Shown here: in pieces, positions 41,590-50,117 of the stretch
How positions within the stretch are numbered: the first letter of the stretch is position 1
How the letters are laid out: each line of letters starts with the position of its first letter
Assembly: GCA_900547785.1 (NCBI GenBank)
Contig: URIB01000003.1
Span: 104,972-168,971, forward strand
Direction: 5' to 3'
Source of the DNA: an uncultured Dialister sp.
Lineage (GTDB): Bacteria > Bacillota > Negativicutes > Veillonellales > Dialisteraceae
DNA length: 64,000 bases
Notes under the pieces: model-generated
Seen by the model: the letters and a program-made list of their open reading frames with translations, nothing else
Told to the model about the DNA's origin: nothing
Database searches by the model: none
Position numbers and translations under genes: made by a program

Positions 41590-42588
41590 TTATTTCATGT
41601 CGGGATGCATTTCTTTAGCAAGACGTTCGAGAGCATCGACGGTTCTGACACCCGGGGTGATTTCAGAGAGACGGACACGGATGAAATGATTTTCTTTGAT
41701 AGCTTTTACGCCGGCAAGCTGCGGATTGTTTTTCAGCTTTTCTACTTTCTTTTCAAAGTCACCGTCATTCCGGTCACTGGTGGAGTAATCAACGATGATG
41801 ATGTAATCGGGATTAGCCTGAACAAAGGATTCCCAGCTGGTTTTTGCCCATGTCTTGTCTACGTTTTGGCCGGCCATTACATTCTTTACGCCGATAAGTT
41901 TGAGAATATTGGTGGTGTAGCCTTCAAATACGGTGAAAGGATCTCCGTCTTCCGAGTCAAATACGAAAGCGGTTACTTCCGGCAGATTCTTTAATTTGGA
42001 CTGGACTTCTTCCAGTTTCTTTTTCTGGCTGTCTACCCATTTCTTAGCATTGTCTTCTTTATGGAAGATTTTTCCGTATTCCAACATATCATTGAAGTTG
42101 GTTTCCAAGGTGGCATTGGTATCCTGCATGGAATCCGGAACGAAAATAGGAATGCCTGCTGCTATAATTTTTTCGGCAGGAATGCCTCTTTTGGTAAACG
42201 GTACTTCCCAGCCCGTTACGAAATCGGGATTGACGGACATCAACTTTTCATAGGACGGCCATTTTTCGGAAAGAACGGGAACTTTTGCATAGGCTTCAGC
42301 CACCGGTTTATAAATTTCTTCTTCCTTGAAAGCCGTTCCCGCCATTTGATCTTGAAGCCCTAAAGCGAGCATCATTTCTGTAGTGGCAAAAGACATGGAC
42401 ACCGCTTTTTTCGGCGGCTGTGTCACTTTCATGTCGGCTTTTTTGCCGTCCAGCGTTTCTGTCCAGCTGACGGCGGAAGAGGTTGGGTCTTTCTTGGCGG
42501 ACGGATCGGTACCGCAACCGGAGAAAATCATTCCCGAAGTGACGGTGATAACGAGAGCAGTGAGTAAGGGTTTAAAACTTTTTTTCAT
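41590..42588 (-). CDS. ABC importer substrate-binding lipoprotein (1st)
   Basis: A 332-residue paralogue of the last gene, with the lipobox MIFSGC (Cys25). Shared segments include KKAVSMSFATTEMMLALG, PVLSEKWPSYEKLMSVNPDFVTGWEVPFTKRGIPAEKII and NVMAGQNVDKTWAKTSWESF. AGGAGGATTTT precedes the start. It lies 45 bases after the ATPase gene and is followed by its copy, so one importer probably uses two binding proteins. Confidence 0.88.
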   Translation of the reverse strand: MKKSFKPLLTALVITVTSGMIFSGCGTDPSAKKDPTSSAVSWTETLDGKKADMKVTQPPKKAVSMSFATTEMMLALGLQDQMAGTAFKEEEIYKPVAEAYAKVPVLSEKWPSYEKLMSVNPDFVTGWEVPFTKRGIPAEKIIAAGIPIFVPDSMQDTNATLETNFNDMLEYGKIFHKEDNAKKWVDSQKKKLEEVQSKLKNLPEVTAFVFDSEDGDPFTVFEGYTTNILKLIGVKNVMAGQNVDKTWAKTSWESFVQANPDYIIIVDYSTSDRNDGDFEKKVEKLKNNPQLAGVKAIKENHFIRVRLSEITPGVRTVDALERLAKEMHPDMK

Positions 42589-42633
42589 AAAATCCTCCTA
42601 AAAAATGGTAATAGAAAACAATCATAAAATCTA

Positions 42634-43386
42634 TCAGCAATAAAGGAAATGTTTTTCCTCATGCACGGAGTGATAAAAGGGGACTTCGAAAAGGCGGCTC
42701 ATTTTTTCCGCGGTGAGAACATGGTCCGTCGGTCCCTGATCGACAATTTGCCCCGATTTCATGATGACGGCGTGGTCACAATACCGGGCGGCTAAAGACA
42801 GGTCGTGAAGAACAATGATGACCGTTCCGTGGGTGTGAAATTTTTTCAAATGCTCCATCAACGCCAGTTTATATTTCACATCCAGATGATTGGTCGGTTC
42901 ATCCATCAGAAGAAGCTGCGGGTTTTGGGCAAATGCTTTGGCAATCAGTACCCGCTGCTTTTCGCCGCCGGACATGTGTTTCATTTCCTGTCCGTACAAA
43001 GAAAAGGCTCCCGTTTCTTTCATGACCTTTTCCACGATTTTATAATCCGTATCCGAGTAATCGGAAAAACGGTCTTTAAAAGGATAACGACCGGTCAGTA
43101 CGACTTCTTCCGCTTTTAATTCACCGACCATGCCGAATCCCTGCTGCACCATGACGGCGACTTCCTTGGCATAGGCGCTTCGCGGGATATGTTCGACCGG
43201 TGTTCCTTTATAAAAAACGGTATGCTTGCTCGGCAGGCGGCGTGATAAATGAGAAAGCAAAGTGGATTTGCCGCAGCCGTTGGGACCGACAATGCAGGTC
43301 ATGCTGCCTTCTTCTACAGAAAAGGAAATATTTTTCAAGATTTCTTTTCCGCCAACCTGATAAGATAAGTTTTCTACAGTAATCAT
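42634..43386 (-). CDS. FecE-type ABC importer ATPase
   Basis: A 250-residue nucleotide-binding subunit. Walker A is GPNGCGKST, the signature is HMSGGEKQRV, and Walker B is LLLMDEPTNHLD. It matches the FecE/FhuC/BtuD branch. Its ATG overlaps the permease TGA (43383-43386), which shows translational coupling. The start MITVENLSYQ is preferred over a frame extension to 43419 because it sits exactly in this overlap. Confidence 0.95.
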   Translation of the reverse strand: MITVENLSYQVGGKEILKNISFSVEEGSMTCIVGPNGCGKSTLLSHLSRRLPSKHTVFYKGTPVEHIPRSAYAKEVAVMVQQGFGMVGELKAEEVVLTGRYPFKDRFSDYSDTDYKIVEKVMKETGAFSLYGQEMKHMSGGEKQRVLIAKAFAQNPQLLLMDEPTNHLDVKYKLALMEHLKKFHTHGTVIIVLHDLSLAARYCDHAVIMKSGQIVDQGPTDHVLTAEKMSRLFEVPFYHSVHEEKHFLYC

Positions 43387-44420
43387 GATTGTTCTCCGTA
43401 ACGATGGGTGACAATCCAAAGGAATATAGGCGCTCCGACAATGGACGTCAAAACACCTATGGGAATTTCTTCAGGAGCGAACATTGCACGGGAGAGCACA
43501 TCCGCCCACACCATGACTAAAGCGCCGATGAGAGAGGAAAAGATGACGAGCTTTCCGTGCGTCGGGCCGGCAACGTATCTTGCCAAATGGGGAGTAATGA
43601 GACCGGCAAAGCCGATAATGCCCGCTTTGGAAACGAGAAAGGCAACGACGAGAGAAGAAATGATGACAATAAAAAGCTGAAGACGTTTTTTATTGAGTCC
43701 GAGATATTCCGCTTCTCCTTCTCCGAGAAGCATGAGATCCAAGTCATTGCGGATCAGCCATAGGAAAAGAGCCATAAGAAAAACGGGGATAGTGACAGAC
43801 GCCAGATCGCCCCATTTCATACCGGAAAGACTGCCCAAAAGCCAAAACATGGCACTCCGCACTTGGGCTTCATGCCGCGCTCCGTAAATAATCATCATCG
43901 TGAGAGAAGAAAATAAAGCGGAAACACCCATGCCGACAAGGATAAGACGAACGGGGCTGGAGCTTTTCCCCGCGCAAACGGTGACGATCAGAGTGGAAAT
44001 GGCGGCTCCTATAAAAGCGCCGGAAGATACATTGTATTCGCCTAAAAAAGAAAACCAACCCCAGATGATGGCAATGACGGCACCCGTACTGGCGCCGGAA
44101 GATACGCCGAGGACATAGGGGTCGGCCAGATCATTTCTTGTCATGGTTTGCAGAACAAGTCCGCAAAGAGAAAGCCCCATTCCGCAAAGCGCGGAAAAAA
44201 TGGTGCGGGGAATCCGTATTTGCCACAAAATCAAGGAAGAAGTGGTATCGGCGGTATGCCCGTCCCGTATAAATGATGTGACTTCGGAAACCAAATCACC
44301 GGTCGGAATGTAAACGGAACCGAAACGCACGGAAAGAATCATACTGAAAATGAGCAAAATCAAAATAGCGGTAAACCAAAACGATGATTTCACCAAACCG
44401 GAAGCGGAAGAAGATTTCAT
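43383..44420 (-). CDS. FecCD-family ABC permease
   Basis: A 345-residue permease with about ten helices, working as a homodimer. Family motifs: WQIRIPRTIFSALCGMGLSLCGLVLQTMTRNDLADPYVLGVSSGAS, and KAGIIGFAGLITPHLARYVAGPTHGKL. These belong to the iron-siderophore, haem and vitamin B12 importer permeases. It is the first gene of the operon permease-ATPase-binding protein-binding protein, with an AT-rich palindrome upstream. Confidence 0.95.
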   Translation of the reverse strand: MKSSSASGLVKSSFWFTAILILLIFSMILSVRFGSVYIPTGDLVSEVTSFIRDGHTADTTSSLILWQIRIPRTIFSALCGMGLSLCGLVLQTMTRNDLADPYVLGVSSGASTGAVIAIIWGWFSFLGEYNVSSGAFIGAAISTLIVTVCAGKSSSPVRLILVGMGVSALFSSLTMMIIYGARHEAQVRSAMFWLLGSLSGMKWGDLASVTIPVFLMALFLWLIRNDLDLMLLGEGEAEYLGLNKKRLQLFIVIISSLVVAFLVSKAGIIGFAGLITPHLARYVAGPTHGKLVIFSSLIGALVMVWADVLSRAMFAPEEIPIGVLTSIVGAPIFLWIVTHRYGEQS

Positions 44421-44431
44421 AAGACCCTCAC

Positions 44432-44471
44432 TGATACAGATTAAATTTATATATCTTTAATCAGTATATCA
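44432..44471 (-). promoter_or_regulatory. palindromic candidate operator of the importer operon
   Basis: TGATACAGATTAAA (44432-44445) and TTTAATCAGTATATCA (44456-44471) form a long inverted repeat with a 10-base AT-rich centre, just upstream of the permease gene. It does not look like a plain Fur box. A metal or ligand-responsive repressor may bind here. Confidence 0.5.
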
Positions 44472-44587
44472 TAAAATGAAAAAAATAATATAATAAAATT
44501 AAACGGGATAAATCAGAAATATAAAAAAACATGTGAAAATGACGGGTAAAATGATTTTGGAGAAAATTTTAATTTTTTGAAAAACAA

Positions 44588-44630
44588 AAAAATAACGGCA
44601 GTGTTTTGGGTTTGACATCTGCCATTATTT
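44588..44630 (-). terminator. terminator of the barnase-barstar pair
   Basis: AAAATAACGGCAG and CTGCCATTATTTTT flank a 17-base loop; on the minus strand it ends in T-rich sequence. Confidence 0.7.
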
Positions 44631-44897
44631 TTATTGAATGATAATTTGTAAATTTTTGTTTTCCCCAGCCGCTTCCTCGAAAACCCGGAGCATTTGTTTT
44701 CCGTAATTTCCCAGGTACATGGGGCTTGTGATTTCTTTCGGAATCATGATTGTCTGTTTCTCATAAATATCGGTAAGGCAATCATAGAGAGCGTCCAGAT
44801 TGTTTCCGTAGTAATCTGGAAATGCCAACTTTTTTTTCAGATAGGAGTGAGCGTCTTCTTTTGTTTTAAAATAAGGGAGAGCAAGTTTGATTTCCAT
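44631..44897 (-). CDS. barstar-family ribonuclease inhibitor
   Basis: An 88-residue protein matching barstar. The contact helix reads PDYYGNNLDALYDCLTDIY, keeping the two aspartates that hold barnase (NLDAL and the D of YDCL). It lies 11 bases after the barnase-like gene on the same strand, so toxin and inhibitor are made together. It has no signal peptide, so it protects the cytoplasm before export. Length is normal for barstar. Confidence 0.92.
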   Translation of the reverse strand: MEIKLALPYFKTKEDAHSYLKKKLAFPDYYGNNLDALYDCLTDIYEKQTIMIPKEITSPMYLGNYGKQMLRVFEEAAGENKNLQIIIQ

Positions 44898-44908
44898 AGG
44901 AGCCTCTT

Positions 44909-45388
44909 TTAGTATAATCGTTCAAAGTCTTTGTAGTGGGACGGAGAGTAATAAATCAAACCGTCATCGGAATAGCAGATACGCTTGGCGTTTCTGTTTC
45001 CTTTGACGTAGTCAATATCACATTCTTTCCATGCACGGCCGTTTTTTTCAGGAAGAAGTTTTTCGTAGTTTCCGAAACGGTCACCGCCGATGCTTTTTCC
45101 CGGGGCAACGCGGTCGAGGGTGCCTTCTTCTTTCCAACCCAGTTTTCGCGCTTCTTTTTTTGTAATGTAATTGGAAGGAAGCGTTTTATATTTGTGAATA
45201 TAAGCGGCGACATGCTCTTTATCCGTATAAGTGCCGTCTTTTTTGACGGTAATTCCGCCGGTTTCTTTTTCAGAGGAATAAGCCACACCCGCTGGGGGCG
45301 CCGTGTGAGGTCTCTGATTCGTGCTGCATGCCGTAAGGAGAAAGAAGGAAAGGAATACGGTTAAAATAAGAGACAGAAGTTTTTTCAT
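44909..45388 (-). CDS. barnase-type ribonuclease, predicted lipoprotein
   Basis: A 159-residue protein. The N-terminus MKKLLSLILTVFLSFFLLTAC is a lipoprotein signal with Cys21 as lipid site and Ser at +2. The mature part closely follows barnase: VAAYIHKYKTLPSNYITKKEARKLGW, VAPGKSIGGDRFGNYE, then the catalytic Glu122 (KECDIDY), Arg136 (AKRICYS) and His151 (SHYKDF). All three catalytic positions are kept, so it should cut RNA. Being anchored at a membrane is unusual; roles in contact killing or scavenging are possible. Confidence 0.9.
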   Translation of the reverse strand: MKKLLSLILTVFLSFFLLTACSTNQRPHTAPPAGVAYSSEKETGGITVKKDGTYTDKEHVAAYIHKYKTLPSNYITKKEARKLGWKEEGTLDRVAPGKSIGGDRFGNYEKLLPEKNGRAWKECDIDYVKGNRNAKRICYSDDGLIYYSPSHYKDFERLY

Positions 45389-45421
45389 AGAGGTTTCCTT
45401 TGGGTAAGTGAGCGGAGTGTC

Positions 45422-46330
45422 TTATTTTTTACCGGCAGCAAACTTTTTGGCAAATCCGGCAAAATTTTTAATGAAATACTGTTTTACGCTTTCGGCAGGG
45501 GCAGACAAAGTGTGTCCTTTTTCCCAGGTAAGACCGATATAGCGCTGGCAAGTCGGGGACGCAATGGGAACGAGTGAGACCTTGTCACCGCCGACACCGT
45601 GCCAGGTAATGCTGGGGGCAAAAGAAACACCCAATCCGGCTTTGATAAATTCGCGGACCGTGCCGGGATTGTCACTTTCCAAAATGACATGGGGTGTGAA
45701 TCCTGCCATCTGGCAATAAAAGTCTGTAATACTCCGGAGAACAGCCCCCTGCTGGAGCGAAATAAAATCGGATTTTTCAAAGTCTTCAAGGTTTACGGAT
45801 TTTTTATCGGCCAGCGGATGGATGTCAGGCATGGCAAGCATGATATCTTCCCGCAGAAGGGTGGCCGAGTGATCCGTGTCAATCGGATTGATACTGCTCG
45901 AAAGATATAAATCGACATGTCCGTGATGACGACGGTCTGCCTGGTCACGCTGCTGGATAATTTCAAAGCGGATTTGCGGATATTCTTTTTTAAATTCCGT
46001 AAGGAAAGCAGGGATAATCATAGACGCTGCAAAAATAGAAATGGTCACCGTCATATCCTGGGCTTCTTTGGCATCTTCCAGTTCCTTTTGGGCACTCTTG
46101 AGTTCCCGCATAATCCGGTTGGTATGGCTCAGCAAAATTTCACCGTATTTTGTCAGTACGATATTTCTGCCGGCTCTGCGAAAAAGAGGGACACCCAATT
46201 CCAGTTCCAACATTTTTATGGTATGGGAAAGAGAGGGCTGCGATATATGAAGTGCCTGTGCGGCATGGGTAAGATGTTGCATTTCCGCTGTTTTTTGGAA
46301 GTACGTCAGCGCGAGAAGTGTGAGTCTCAT
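45422..46330 (-). CDS. LysR-family transcriptional regulator
   Basis: A 302-residue LysR protein. The N-terminal winged helix includes LTHAAQALHISQPSLSHTIKMLELELGVPLFRRAGRNIVLT (residues 20-60). A linker helix and a substrate-binding domain with two lobes follow (from about 92). Closest in style to CynR/GltC-like regulators, but the effector is unknown. The gene ends 33 bases before the start of the barnase-like gene on the same strand, so the two could share a transcript. The aldolase gene lies divergently upstream. Confidence 0.92.
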   Translation of the reverse strand: MRLTLLALTYFQKTAEMQHLTHAAQALHISQPSLSHTIKMLELELGVPLFRRAGRNIVLTKYGEILLSHTNRIMRELKSAQKELEDAKEAQDMTVTISIFAASMIIPAFLTEFKKEYPQIRFEIIQQRDQADRRHHGHVDLYLSSSINPIDTDHSATLLREDIMLAMPDIHPLADKKSVNLEDFEKSDFISLQQGAVLRSITDFYCQMAGFTPHVILESDNPGTVREFIKAGLGVSFAPSITWHGVGGDKVSLVPIASPTCQRYIGLTWEKGHTLSAPAESVKQYFIKNFAGFAKKFAAGKK

Positions 46331-46650
46331 AAATCCTCCTTAGGTAAATACCTGTTATTGCATAAATTATACTCTTCACTCTATTATTATTCAATGATTA
46401 AAAAGATTTTGCATGTAAAACTATGAATAAAAAAACTGATAGAAAATAAACGAGAAAAAGAAAATAAAATTGATTGAATAAGTTTTGTTTTATGAAAATA
46501 ACAGATTAAAATAAAATTTTCATACATAAAGGAAATACTGTCCGTTCCGGAAAAAAGAGAAGAATTTGACACTTTTCGTGTTTCATGGTACAACGAAATC
46601 TATGGAACGAATAAACTGAAATTTCTTATAAAATGAGGAAAGAAGGAACT
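46331..46650. other. divergent intergenic region
   Basis: AT-rich, 320 bases. It holds the aldolase promoter near 46566 and presumably the LysR promoter and binding sites. No ORF or RNA gene is recognised. Confidence 0.5.
46566..46594 (+). promoter_or_regulatory. promoter of the aldolase gene
   Basis: TTGACA (46566-46571), 17-base spacer, TACAAC (46589-46594). The transcript would begin near 46600. Confidence 0.6.
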
Positions 46651-47310
46651 ATGGAATTTTTTATAGATACGGCAGATATCGAAGCCATCAAAGAAGCAAA
46701 TGAGCTCGGTTTTATCTCGGGCGTTACGACAAATCCGTCCCTGGTTGCAAAGGAAAGAAAGGATTTTCATTCCGTAATCCAGGAAATTGCAGGGATTGTG
46801 GATGGCCCTGTTTCGGCCGAGGTTTTGTCCGATAAAGCGGATGACATGATTGAAGAAGGGAGAGTTCTCGCAGCACTCGCTCCGCGGGTGGTTGTCAAGA
46901 TTCCGATGACGTCGGAGGGAATGAAAGCGGTTAAAGGATTAAAGAAATTGGGGATCCGCACCAACGTGACACTTGTATTTTCCGCCAACCAGGCTTTGTT
47001 GGCGGCACGGTCGGGCGCTTCCTATGTCAGTCCTTTTGTCGGACGCATTGATGACATCGGCTGGGACGGGGTGGAATTGATTTCCACGATTTCGGAAATT
47101 TTTAATTTGCACGGGATAGAAACAAAAATTATCGCCGCTTCTATCCGCAAACCCCGGCATATTATCCAATGCGCTTTAGCGGGAGCGGACATAGCCACCG
47201 TGCCGTTTGAAGTGCTTCTGGATGCCATGAAGCATCCTTTGACGGAAAAGGGAATCCGGCAATTCAAAGAGGATTGGGAAAAAGCGGATATGAAAAACAA
47301 GGCTCTCTGA
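46651..47310 (+). CDS. transaldolase/fructose-6-phosphate aldolase-like protein (TalC/FSA type)
   Basis: A 219-residue TIM-barrel enzyme of the short transaldolase family. Motifs: MEFFIDTADIEAIKEANELGFISGVTTNPSLVA (1-33), the Schiff-base lysine in VVKIPMTSEGMKAVKGL (about 84-100), TNVTLVFSANQALLAA and ASYVSPFVGRIDDIGWDG. Family members act either as transaldolase, joining the pentose-phosphate and glycolytic routes, or as fructose-6-phosphate aldolase; sequence does not fix which. The start follows GAAAGAAGGAACT; a frame extension upstream (46633) is less supported. Confidence 0.9.
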   Translation: MEFFIDTADIEAIKEANELGFISGVTTNPSLVAKERKDFHSVIQEIAGIVDGPVSAEVLSDKADDMIEEGRVLAALAPRVVVKIPMTSEGMKAVKGLKKLGIRTNVTLVFSANQALLAARSGASYVSPFVGRIDDIGWDGVELISTISEIFNLHGIETKIIAASIRKPRHIIQCALAGADIATVPFEVLLDAMKHPLTEKGIRQFKEDWEKADMKNKAL

Positions 47311-47322
47311 AGAGGGCTTTTT
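47297..47322 (+). terminator. terminator overlapping the aldolase stop
   Basis: GGCTCTCTGAAGAGGGC followed by TTTTTT; the stem begins inside the last codons of the gene. Confidence 0.75.
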
Positions 47323-47361
47323 TCATGCGTCAAAAGATATTCATACGACAGATTTGTTTAG

Positions 47362-47514
47362 TATAATAAAAATAAAATCGGTTTGCTTCGGTAAAAGAAA
47401 AGATAAAAATTTATTGTCCGCCGTGCAGAGAAACCATTCTGCCAAGTATGGACGAAAGCGGAGCGGACATGGGGGAATGAAATAACCGGGCTGTGGATAG
47501 GAAAGGAAGCGGCG
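47362..47514 (+). promoter_or_regulatory. leader of the URO-D-family gene with closed stem
   Basis: TATAAT (47362-47367) is a candidate -10 box. About 50 bases further, TGTCCGC (47415-47421) pairs perfectly with GCGGACA (47463-47469), enclosing a GCAGA/TCTGC hairpin (47425-47442) and an unpaired GGACGAAAGCGG. A compact junction-like RNA is suggested, but I do not recognise a known class. Confidence 0.45.
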
Positions 47515-48495
47515 ATGAAAAAGAAAAAGAATAGGGTCATGACAAAAAAAGAAAGAGTGGAAGCGGCGATCAGCGGAGCGGTTGTGGACACCGTTCCCTA
47601 TACAATCCGGATTTCTCCTCCGGAAAAGATGACAGTGACGGCACATGCGGAATTTACAGCCCGCACGGCACGAGAGCAGGATTCAGATTTACTCATAGCC
47701 ATGCATAGTGATAAGTATGTGCAGGATTTTTGCGGCGGAGAAAACTTATTTTCCCAAGGAGAGTATCAAGATTGGCAAAAAATAAAACCCCTGTCCCTGA
47801 ACCGGGGGATTTTGGCGGAAGAGCGGGACTATTTAAAATGTCTTTTAGATAAAACAAAAGGGGAAATTCCTCTCCTTTTTACAGTTCTCAGTCCGATCAC
47901 AGCGGCATTCAAGCTGTGTCCGTCATTGGCGGAGCATATAGAGAACGGACATGGAAACGAAGTCAGGCGGGGATTGGCGGCCATTACGGAAACCACCTGT
48001 GCTTTTGTTCAGCGGCTTATAGAAACGGGTGCAGACGGAATTTTCTTTGTGGCGGAAAAAGCTTCCTACCGGTTTATGGAAGAACATCTTTATAGGGAAT
48101 ATGGAATGCCTTATGATTTGGCAGTGTTGTCCGCTTCATCGGGGTGGTGTAACGTGCTTCATGCGCCGGGAAAAGAAATTATGTTTCCCGTTCTCAGAAA
48201 ATATCCGGTACAGGTTTTCAGTTGGAATGTCCGGGATTCTTTGCCGGCTGTCAGGGAGGCCGCAATGCTCATGGACGTCTGTCTTATGGTAGGGCCGGGC
48301 AAAAGAGAAATCACGGAGAGGGATAGAAATTATATAGAATACAGCTTATATAACATTATGGAACAGACAAATGGAAAAAAAGTCATTGTTTCCGCAGAGT
48401 CTCGCATTTCCGGAAAAGAGGACGAGGAGATCATTTCTTTCATAAGAAAAGCGAAAAAAGAAATAGAAGAAAAAATGGTAAAGAAAAATTCATAA
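47515..48495 (+). CDS. uroporphyrinogen decarboxylase-family protein
   Basis: A 326-residue TIM-barrel protein of the URO-D family (HemE, MtaA, CmuA relatives). Seen: MTKKERVEAAISG at the start, LLFTVLSPITAAFKL, ETGADGIFFVAEKASYRFMEEHLYREYGMPYD and FPVLRKYPVQVFSWNVRDSLP. It lacks the FDRQAGRYL-like N-terminal stretch of true HemE. Relatives without it are methyltransferase-like proteins handling cobalamin- or CoM-linked methyl groups. No corrinoid protein is adjacent. It has a long leader and its own terminator. Function unknown. Confidence 0.75.
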   Translation: MKKKKNRVMTKKERVEAAISGAVVDTVPYTIRISPPEKMTVTAHAEFTARTAREQDSDLLIAMHSDKYVQDFCGGENLFSQGEYQDWQKIKPLSLNRGILAEERDYLKCLLDKTKGEIPLLFTVLSPITAAFKLCPSLAEHIENGHGNEVRRGLAAITETTCAFVQRLIETGADGIFFVAEKASYRFMEEHLYREYGMPYDLAVLSASSGWCNVLHAPGKEIMFPVLRKYPVQVFSWNVRDSLPAVREAAMLMDVCLMVGPGKREITERDRNYIEYSLYNIMEQTNGKKVIVSAESRISGKEDEEIISFIRKAKKEIEEKMVKKNS

Positions 48496-48500
48496 AATAA

Positions 48501-48537
48501 AACGACTCCGATTAGGAAGAAAGGAGTCGTTTTTTAT
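48501..48537. terminator. bidirectional terminator
   Basis: AAAACGACTCC and GGAGTCGTTTTTT around a 14-base loop between convergent genes. Confidence 0.88.
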
Positions 48538-48539
48538 GC

Positions 48540-49868
48540 TTATTTTTTAGGCGGATAAGTTTCCAAAGCAGTGGTGTGGAATCTTGTATTCTTGATGCCG
48601 TAAATAAAGAAACCGAGTACATTTACCAGTACGCCGTAAAGAATGATTTCCCAACCGCAGCCGTAGACGGCATATACACTGTAGATACCGCCGATGATGG
48701 CTGCCAGATTCGGAAGCTTTGCTTTGACGGAAGAAATGTGTTCCGCTTTTTGCAAATCGGGAACAGAAGCCATGGAAAGAAGATAAGGGACAAGATTGAT
48801 CATAACGGCGAGATTAATTAAGATATTGAATTGCTTCAGCAATGTGGGGCTGATCGTGGAAAGAGTCATCAGTGACTGGATCACCACCAAGGTGCCGATG
48901 GCTACATAAGGAGCACTGAATTGATTGACTTTTTTCAAAAACCCGGGGAAAAGACCGATGGTAGAAGCTTCTCTGACCACTTCGGAAACAGTAAACTGCC
49001 AAGCCGTAAGAGATACGAAGCAGGAGATGATGAGCATGCAGGAAACGATGTATCCTGCGGTTTCCCCAAACATCATGGCATAGGCGAGACCGAAAGGTGC
49101 ACCCGAACCGACCAGTTCGGAATGAGGTACAATGCCGCCAATCAGAGCCGTAGATGTGGTATAGCATACTCCTGCAAGCAGTGTACCCGCCATGACGGCA
49201 ACGGGAACATTTTTTTCGGGATTTTCCACCGTTTCGGAATTGGCGCAAGCGGTTTCCAAACCGAGAAACGCCCAAAGAATGACGGCGATGGAATCACGCA
49301 TGGTGATATAAAAAGGAGCGTTTTCCGGATTCCATGCCGATTGATAGGTTTCCAGACTGAAATGAGTCCATCCGAAGAAAATCAGACCCGCTACGGGAAG
49401 ACATACACAGAGAATGCCCAATGTGGTAAATCTCCCGAACTTTTTCGGACCGACCAGGCTGATAGCCGCCGCCATACAAAGTGTAAAGATAGTGGCGGAA
49501 CAAACGTGGAGAGGGGACAAATCAAAACCGAAAACATAAGAAATGTAGCTTACGACACCTGTGGCAATTGCTACATTGGCAATAATTAAAGAAATGGAAT
49601 AAGAGTAATTGGAAATGAAATTACCCGCTTTTCCAAAGCGGTATTCCGCATAACCGCCCATGCCGCCCACCTTTTTGCTGTACATACCGCATTTGGCAAA
49701 GGCGTAGGCAAGGATGGTGGCACCTATAGAAGCCAGAATCCAGGCAAAAATTGAAACGGTACCGATTTCGGCAAGTTTTGCGGGAAGAAGAATAATTCCC
49801 GAGCCCATCATATTGATGGCAGTGACGGTGGTAAGTTGTACCACTCCCATTTTTCTGTTATCAGACAA
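48540..49868 (-). CDS. potE: putrescine-ornithine antiporter-like amino acid transporter
   Basis: A 442-residue, 12-helix APC transporter closely following PotE: MGVVQLTTVTAINMMGSGIILLPAKLAEIGT, AYAFAKCGMYSKKVGGMGGYAEYRFGKAGNFISNYSYSISLIIANVAIA, ILWAFLGLETACANSETVENPEKNVPVAVMAGTLL and SPTLLKQFNILINLAVMINLVPYLLSMA. PotE trades ornithine and putrescine across the inner membrane. The start appears to be TTG at 49868, seven bases after AAGGGA; an ATG at 49850 has no ribosome site. No decarboxylase is adjacent; the PLP decarboxylase at 4952 is the only candidate partner here. Confidence 0.85.
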   Translation of the reverse strand: MSDNRKMGVVQLTTVTAINMMGSGIILLPAKLAEIGTVSIFAWILASIGATILAYAFAKCGMYSKKVGGMGGYAEYRFGKAGNFISNYSYSISLIIANVAIATGVVSYISYVFGFDLSPLHVCSATIFTLCMAAAISLVGPKKFGRFTTLGILCVCLPVAGLIFFGWTHFSLETYQSAWNPENAPFYITMRDSIAVILWAFLGLETACANSETVENPEKNVPVAVMAGTLLAGVCYTTSTALIGGIVPHSELVGSGAPFGLAYAMMFGETAGYIVSCMLIISCFVSLTAWQFTVSEVVREASTIGLFPGFLKKVNQFSAPYVAIGTLVVIQSLMTLSTISPTLLKQFNILINLAVMINLVPYLLSMASVPDLQKAEHISSVKAKLPNLAAIIGGIYSVYAVYGCGWEIILYGVLVNVLGFFIYGIKNTRFHTTALETYPPKK

Positions 49869-50083
49869 GGCAGTTCCCTTCTTTCTTTACCAATTTCCGA
49901 AATGAACCGGAACGGGGGAATAGTTGTCCGGACTTTCACCGGGATGCTCTGATGCCTCAAAGCATACGCAAACCCCATTTACTTTCGTTATGGTGAAAGA
50001 AACAGGGAAAAAAGAAAACCATACACTTGGAAAAGTGTTTCGCTGCTCATCTGCTAATTATGCAGGGCGCGATTTTTTTGCTG
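49869..50083 (-). promoter_or_regulatory. long structured leader of potE
   Basis: About 215 bases lie between the promoter and the TTG start. Near its 3' part (49915-49976, minus) GGGG pairs with CCCC around a TGCTTTGA/TCAGAGCA hairpin and a CCGG/CCGG element holding GTGAAAGT. A further TTCCG/CGGAA hairpin follows. A possible 21-codon leader peptide (MVFFFPCFFHH...) ends in the hairpin region but lacks a ribosome site. No named class recognised. Confidence 0.45.
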
Positions 50084-50088
50084 CATGA

Positions 50089-50117
50089 AATATAACATAG
50101 AAAAACGGAAAGTACAA
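50089..50117 (-). promoter_or_regulatory. potE promoter
   Basis: On the minus strand TTGTAC (50117-50112), 17-base spacer and TATATT (50094-50089). Confidence 0.7.

Noticed and set aside
49915..49976. SAM-I or cobalamin riboswitch before potE
   Set aside because: The GTGAAAGTCCGG segment recalls parts of both classes, but the remaining conserved elements do not follow in order.
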